A stretch of DNA of 64,000 nucleotides, from contig CBDCRL010000001.1 of NCBI GenBank assembly GCA_965220995.1, forward strand, positions 300,372 to 364,371, read 5' to 3'. The notes below the pieces were generated by a model. That model was not told the DNA's origin and did no database searches. It saw only the letters and a program-made list of their open reading frames with translations. A program made the position numbers and the translations under genes. This DNA comes from Bin76 sp965220995 (GTDB lineage Bacteria; Actinomycetota; Acidimicrobiia; Spongiisociales; ZC4RG35). Positions 63,028 to 64,000 of the stretch are shown here, piece after piece (position 1 is the stretch's first letter; the number at the start of each line of letters is the position of its first letter).

Positions 63028-64000
63028 ATGAGAATCGCCCGGCTGTTGGTGGCCAATCGGGGAGAGATCGCCCGCCGCATCTTCCGAACCTGTCGAGCAA
63101 TGGGCATCGAAACCGTGGCCGTGTTTTCCGAACCCGACCGCACCGCCCGGTTCGTGGCCGAGGCCGACCAGGCGGTCAGTTTGGGAGGGGCCGCACCGGC
63201 CGATTCCTATCTGCGGGGAGAAGCGATGGTGGAAGCGGCGCTTCGGACGGGAGCGGACGCCATCCATCCCGGCTACGGGTTTCTGTCCGAGGATCCCGGA
63301 TTTGCACAGGCGGTGATTGCTGCGGGGCTTGGGTGGGTGGGTCCGCCTCCCCGGGCCATGGCGCTGATGGGCGACAAATTGGTCGCCAAGGAGGTTATGT
63401 CCCGGGCCGCGGTCCCGGTGCTGGCATCGGTGCGGGTGGGAGATGACGACTGGCCGGAAAGGTCCTCCGCTTTGGGCTTTCCTTTAATAATTAAGGCCGC
63501 GGCGGGAGGCGGCGGCCGCGGGATGCGGATGGTCAACTCAACCGAAGAGATGACTTCAGCCGCCGAAAGCGCCCGGCGGGAGGCGGCGGCGGCATTCACC
63601 GACGGTCGGGTGTTTGTCGAACCTTGGGTGTCTGATCCCCGGCACATCGAGGTCCAGATCATGGCTGATCGTCACGGCAACACCGAGGCTCTGTTTGAAA
63701 GGGAGTGTTCCATTCAGCGCCGTCATCAAAAGATCCTGGAGGAGGCGCCGTCGCCCTTCGTCGATTCGTCCCTGCGCCGGCGGCTCACCGAGACCGCGGT
63801 GGCCGCCGCTCGGGCGGTGGATTACGAGGGCGCCGGGACGGTCGAGTTCATCGTGTCGGCCGAAGGCGACTTCTGGTTCTTGGAGATGAACACCCGTTTG
63901 CAGGTGGAGCATCCCGTCACCGAAGAGATAACCGGCCTAGACCTGGTGCGCTTGCAGATCGAATCCGCCCAGGGCCTTGATCTGTCCGGGCCGCTGCGGG
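63028..64000 (+). CDS. accA: Acyl-CoA carboxylase alpha subunit (right arm copy, 3' partial)
   Basis: The first 324 codons of the biotin-carboxylase domain, identical to the copy at 46496-48469, cut by the window edge. Whether it reaches a complete BCCP domain decides whether the arm extends past the gene. Confidence 0.9.
   Translation, partial: MRIARLLVANRGEIARRIFRTCRAMGIETVAVFSEPDRTARFVAEADQAVSLGGAAPADSYLRGEAMVEAALRTGADAIHPGYGFLSEDPGFAQAVIAAGLGWVGPPPRAMALMGDKLVAKEVMSRAAVPVLASVRVGDDDWPERSSALGFPLIIKAAAGGGGRGMRMVNSTEEMTSAAESARREAAAAFTDGRVFVEPWVSDPRHIEVQIMADRHGNTEALFERECSIQRRHQKILEEAPSPFVDSSLRRRLTETAVAAARAVDYEGAGTVEFIVSAEGDFWFLEMNTRLQVEHPVTEEITGLDLVRLQIESAQGLDLSGPLR

Larger units (their letters stand above)
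58080..64000. repeat. Right arm of the large inverted repeat (continues past the window)
   Basis: Reverse complement of 47497-53417. The inner edge is at 58080 within codon 29 of protein B. The outer edge is not reached. It contains the mirrored copies of all left-arm genes listed below. Confidence 0.95.

Noticed and set aside
47497..64000. A hairpin telomere or linear replicon end as the cause of the palindrome
   Set aside because: The centre is 4.66 kb of two different genes rather than a short loop, and ordinary chromosomal genes lie on the left, so a terminal hairpin does not fit.

Overview
The window looks like a chromosomal piece of a GC-rich actinobacterium, probably from the Acidimicrobiia or a nearby lineage. 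This is inferred from gene content: a SigR/RsrA-type sigma/anti-sigma pair and a TIGR03084 protein (both tied to mycothiol physiology), a DUF4193 zinc-ribbon protein, an F420-type luciferase-like oxidoreductase, the tatA-tatC-helY order, and the actinobacterial order tilS-hpt-ftsH-(DUF2520)-panC-coaX-lysS. GTG and TTG starts and 4-nt ATGA/GTGA overlaps are common. I saw no rRNA, tRNA or CRISPR.

Layout. 0-10 kb: two related family-5 substrate-binding proteins around an SDR, an epimerase, a secreted zinc metalloprotease with SLH repeats, and a YyaL-type protein. 10-20 kb: metY with a long leader, YbaK, SURF1, gamma-glutamyltransferase, a MarR regulator, an APH-like kinase, rlmN and an LLM oxidoreductase. 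20-27 kb: enoyl-CoA hydratase, tatA-tatC-helY, DUF4193, Nudix and HAD hydrolases. 27.6-29.6 kb: a decayed defence patch (adenine-methylase tail, MNT/HEPN toxin-antitoxin with a frameshifted toxin, broken PLD-type helicase). 29.6-39.5 kb: sigR-rsrA, tilS, hpt, ftsH, DUF2520, panC, coaX, lysS. The folate genes and panD, often found in this block, are absent from it. 39.5-47.5 kb: nicotinamidase, inositol-phosphate synthase, a LysR gene divergent from it, an aldolase/lactonase pair, and the operon SDR - acyl-CoA carboxylase alpha - 3-hydroxyisobutyrate-dehydrogenase-like.

47.5-64 kb is a very large palindrome. Positions 47497-53417 and 58080-64000 are reverse complements of one another (x maps to 111497 - x), and the right arm runs off the window. 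Each arm holds a biotin carboxylase gene, two SDRs, a Doc toxin-antitoxin pair, two small coiled-coil membrane proteins and an ISL3-family insertion sequence. The 4.66-kb non-repeated centre carries two convergent, diverged SLH-domain surface proteins. Their first 29 codons lie inside the identical arms. This is the geometry of an S-layer inversion switch, but it could also be an assembly artefact of an invertible locus.

The second unusual theme is a dispersed non-coding element of about 230-320 bp, with seven full, diverged or partial copies at 1.7, 12.4, 15.9, 25.2, 27.2, 35.7 and 44.6 kb. It has TCGCGAAAA terminal inverted repeats and conserved internal hairpins, one with compensatory changes between copies. 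Six of the seven copies lie directly 3' of a gene and in the same orientation as that gene.
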